Positions 4,841 through 5,944 of a stretch of DNA of 5,944 nt are shown here, piece after piece (within the stretch, counting starts at the first letter, position 1; each line of letters begins with the position of its first letter). A program made the translations under genes and the position numbers. Under the pieces are notes generated by a model, which was given only the letters and a program-made list of their open reading frames with translations, was not told the origin of the DNA and did not search any database. The stretch comes from JAPLDP01 sp964628285 (GTDB lineage: Bacteria; Bacteroidota; Bacteroidia; Bacteroidales; JAGONC01). The stretch spans positions 1-5,944 of the forward strand of contig CAZVNP010000099.1 of the NCBI GenBank assembly GCA_964628285.1, read 5' to 3'.

Positions 4841-5701
4841 ATGAAAAAATTGTTATTTACCCTCTTATTGGTTGCGGTGACCGCGTCACTGTGCAGTCAG
4901 AATTTTGTCAATCCCGGCAAACAATGGAATGTCAGGCAGGAGGTCAATTTCGGTGTCACGCACACGGAAATTTATAAAATAGGCAACGACACCGTTCTTA
5001 ATGGCATTACTTACAAGACCTTCCGGAGCACGGAAGACTCACTCACCAACACATGGTATGTCATCGGTTACATCAGGGAGGATTCGAACCGGGTCTATTA
5101 TAAAAACTATACTGAGTCCGAAGGGCTCCTGTATGATTTTAACCTTCAGGTGGGTGAATCCACCACCATAACAAATCTCTATTGTTATGAAAAGGAGATG
5201 ACCGTTCAGAATATTGATACCGTGTATATTTCAGGAATACCGCTGAAGCGGTGGGTCTTTAACACCTGGGGAAGCGAAGAATACTGGGTTGAAGGGATGG
5301 GCAGTTACTTCGGGCCGGTCCAGTCAGGAATGTACGAATGCATCTTCGATCTCTATTGTAAACTCATCTGCTTTTTTGAAGATGACACCCTGTTCTATAA
5401 GGATCCATTCGAACCCGACTGTTACGTCAATACGGTAGGGATAGGGGAGACACCAATGCCGGATGACATAACCATAGGACCTAACCCGGTGCAGCGTGGA
5501 AATCCTGTGGAGATCAGTTCCGCTTATCCCATTAAAGAGATACGTATCATGACCGCCGAAGGGTTGGAAGTCAGGAATATTTCAACTCCCGGCGTGAAAT
5601 CGTATACCTTTGATACAGGATCTCTGCCGCGCGGCCTTTACCTGGTGACGGTTAAGACACATGATGGGGTCATAAGGACATTCCGTTTCCTGGTTATTTA
5701 A
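4841..5701 (+). CDS. Secreted protein with type IX (Por) C-terminal sorting domain
   Basis: The product has 286 residues. An N-terminal signal (MKKLLFTLLLVAVTASLCSQ) ends near residues 19-20. The cysteine at 18 is preceded by Leu, so it is a poor lipobox and I favour signal peptidase I. The middle part is beta-rich, with YKIGNDTVLNGITYK (45-59), YIREDSNRVYY and LLYDFNLQVGE, a pattern frequent in short Bacteroidota secreted proteins of unknown role. Residues 210-286 form the sorting domain: GPNP at 213-216, IKEIRIMTAEGLEV, a GSLPRGLYLVTVKT block and the terminal strand TFRFLVI. It is expected outside the cell or on its surface via the type IX system. The start ATG follows an A/T-rich stretch with no Shine-Dalgarno. 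No enzymatic motif is visible. Its body does not resemble that of the upstream cargo, so the pair is not an obvious duplication. Confidence 0.85.
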   Translation: MKKLLFTLLLVAVTASLCSQNFVNPGKQWNVRQEVNFGVTHTEIYKIGNDTVLNGITYKTFRSTEDSLTNTWYVIGYIREDSNRVYYKNYTESEGLLYDFNLQVGESTTITNLYCYEKEMTVQNIDTVYISGIPLKRWVFNTWGSEEYWVEGMGSYFGPVQSGMYECIFDLYCKLICFFEDDTLFYKDPFEPDCYVNTVGIGETPMPDDITIGPNPVQRGNPVEISSAYPIKEIRIMTAEGLEVRNISTPGVKSYTFDTGSLPRGLYLVTVKTHDGVIRTFRFLVI

Positions 5702-5730
5702 TCAGGTTCGTTAGTCAACTTGAGTTTATA

Positions 5731-5771
5731 GAACGCGGATGACGCGGATTATACGGATTATCACGGATTAC
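5731..5771 (+). repeat. GCGGAT-type dispersed repeat, left inverted copy
   Basis: It consists of successive units GCGGAT, CGCGGATT, TACGGATT and CACGGATT at a 9-10 base period. It is the inverted partner of the AATCCGCG... copy at 5821-5894. The 50-base spacer is AT-rich and holds a 12-base direct repeat ATCAAAATTATT (5783-5794 and 5797-5808). The element sits just after the last secreted-protein gene, where it may act as a transcript end. Confidence 0.6.
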
Positions 5772-5820
5772 GTTATAGCGGCATCAAAATTATTTTATCA
5801 AAATTATTGATTCTTTTTTA

Positions 5821-5894
5821 TTAAAATCCGCGTAAATCCCCGCCCGACTGAACGACATCAGTCGTTCGGGCGGGCGTTGAATCCGTGTCATCCG
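5821..5894 (-). repeat. GCGGAT-type repeat, right inverted copy, interrupted by a hairpin
   Basis: AAAATCCGCGTAAATCC (5823-5839) and GCGTTGAATCCGTGTCATCC (5874-5893) are the two halves of an inverted copy of the 5731-5771 repeat. They are separated by the REP-like hairpin at 5839-5874. Removing the hairpin restores a continuous series of AATCCGCG-like units. Confidence 0.55.
5839..5874. repeat. REP-like GC-rich hairpin
   Basis: CCCGCCCG (5839-5846) pairs with CGGGCGGG (5867-5874), and AACGAC (5851-5856) pairs with GTCGTT (5861-5866). This gives a 14-bp stem with a 4-base bulge (ACTG, 5847-5850) and an ATCA loop. Size and form are those of REP palindromes mobilised by RAYT/TnpA-REP transposases in other bacteria; the bulge is a common REP feature. 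It also would make a stable RNA hairpin, but no T-run follows. Confidence 0.6.
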
Positions 5895-5938
5895 GTGCGC
5901 CACGAGGCGTGTGTAAATATAAACAAATACCTAAAAAG

Positions 5939-5944
5939 ATGAAA
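5939..5944 (+). CDS. Probable start of the next gene (first two codons only)
   Basis: ATGAAA at the window edge follows an A-rich stretch (AAATACCTAAAAAG), the usual start context in this phylum, about 240 bases after the previous gene. Met-Lys is a typical beginning of a signal peptide here. A short CGCC/GGCG hairpin (5898-5909) lies upstream. Nothing of the product can be inferred. Confidence 0.4.

Noticed and set aside
4841..4900. Lipoprotein signal (Cys 18) in the 286-residue protein
   Set aside because: Leu precedes the Cys, so the lipobox is poor; a type IX cargo with a normal signal peptide is more likely.

Overview
The window looks like a chromosomal piece of a Bacteroidota genome, most likely an uncultured Bacteroidales-type organism. 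Two secreted proteins end in type IX secretion (Por) sorting domains, which are restricted to that phylum. Promoter-like sites fit the phylum's TTTG / TAnnTTTG pattern, start codons mostly lack a Shine-Dalgarno and sit in A-rich context, and the gaps carry short dispersed repeats of a kind common in environmental Bacteroidota.

Left part (1-2070): a two-gene module. The first gene (about 334-1491) encodes a soluble protein with a long globular and helical body. The second (1475-1825) overlaps it by 17 bases and encodes a 116-residue protein with two membrane segments. The C-terminus of the first and the N-terminus of the second carry the same short motif: two tandem copies of an approximately 11-residue unit ([I/L]-N-V-x3-G-x-I), matching at 14 of 25 aligned residues although the DNA has diverged. 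Matching motifs across a sensor/effector gene junction are the hallmark of bacterial amyloid-type signalling pairs. I infer that the soluble protein templates its motif onto the membrane protein, which would then act at the membrane as in a defence or cell-death system. This is the most interesting part of the window. The module sits between two copies of a short direct repeat (1-51 and 1977-2029), and a 24-bp AT-rich palindrome (237-260) lies upstream.

Middle part (2071-3308): a small three-helix membrane protein of the DUF5684 type (2289-2654) follows a promoter-like site and a leader that holds an 18-codon ORF with a strong Shine-Dalgarno. A stem-loop follows it. The remaining roughly 560 bases hold no convincing intact gene. 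They contain an inverted pair of dispersed repeats and, on the minus strand, what looks like a decayed fragment of a type IX sorting domain.

Right part (3309-5944): two co-directional genes for secreted proteins of 487 and 286 residues, each with an N-terminal signal peptide and a C-terminal type IX sorting domain. Their bodies are of unknown function. Downstream lies an inverted pair of GCGGAT-type repeats, one copy interrupted by a strong REP-like hairpin. The window ends at what is probably the start codon of another gene (5939).
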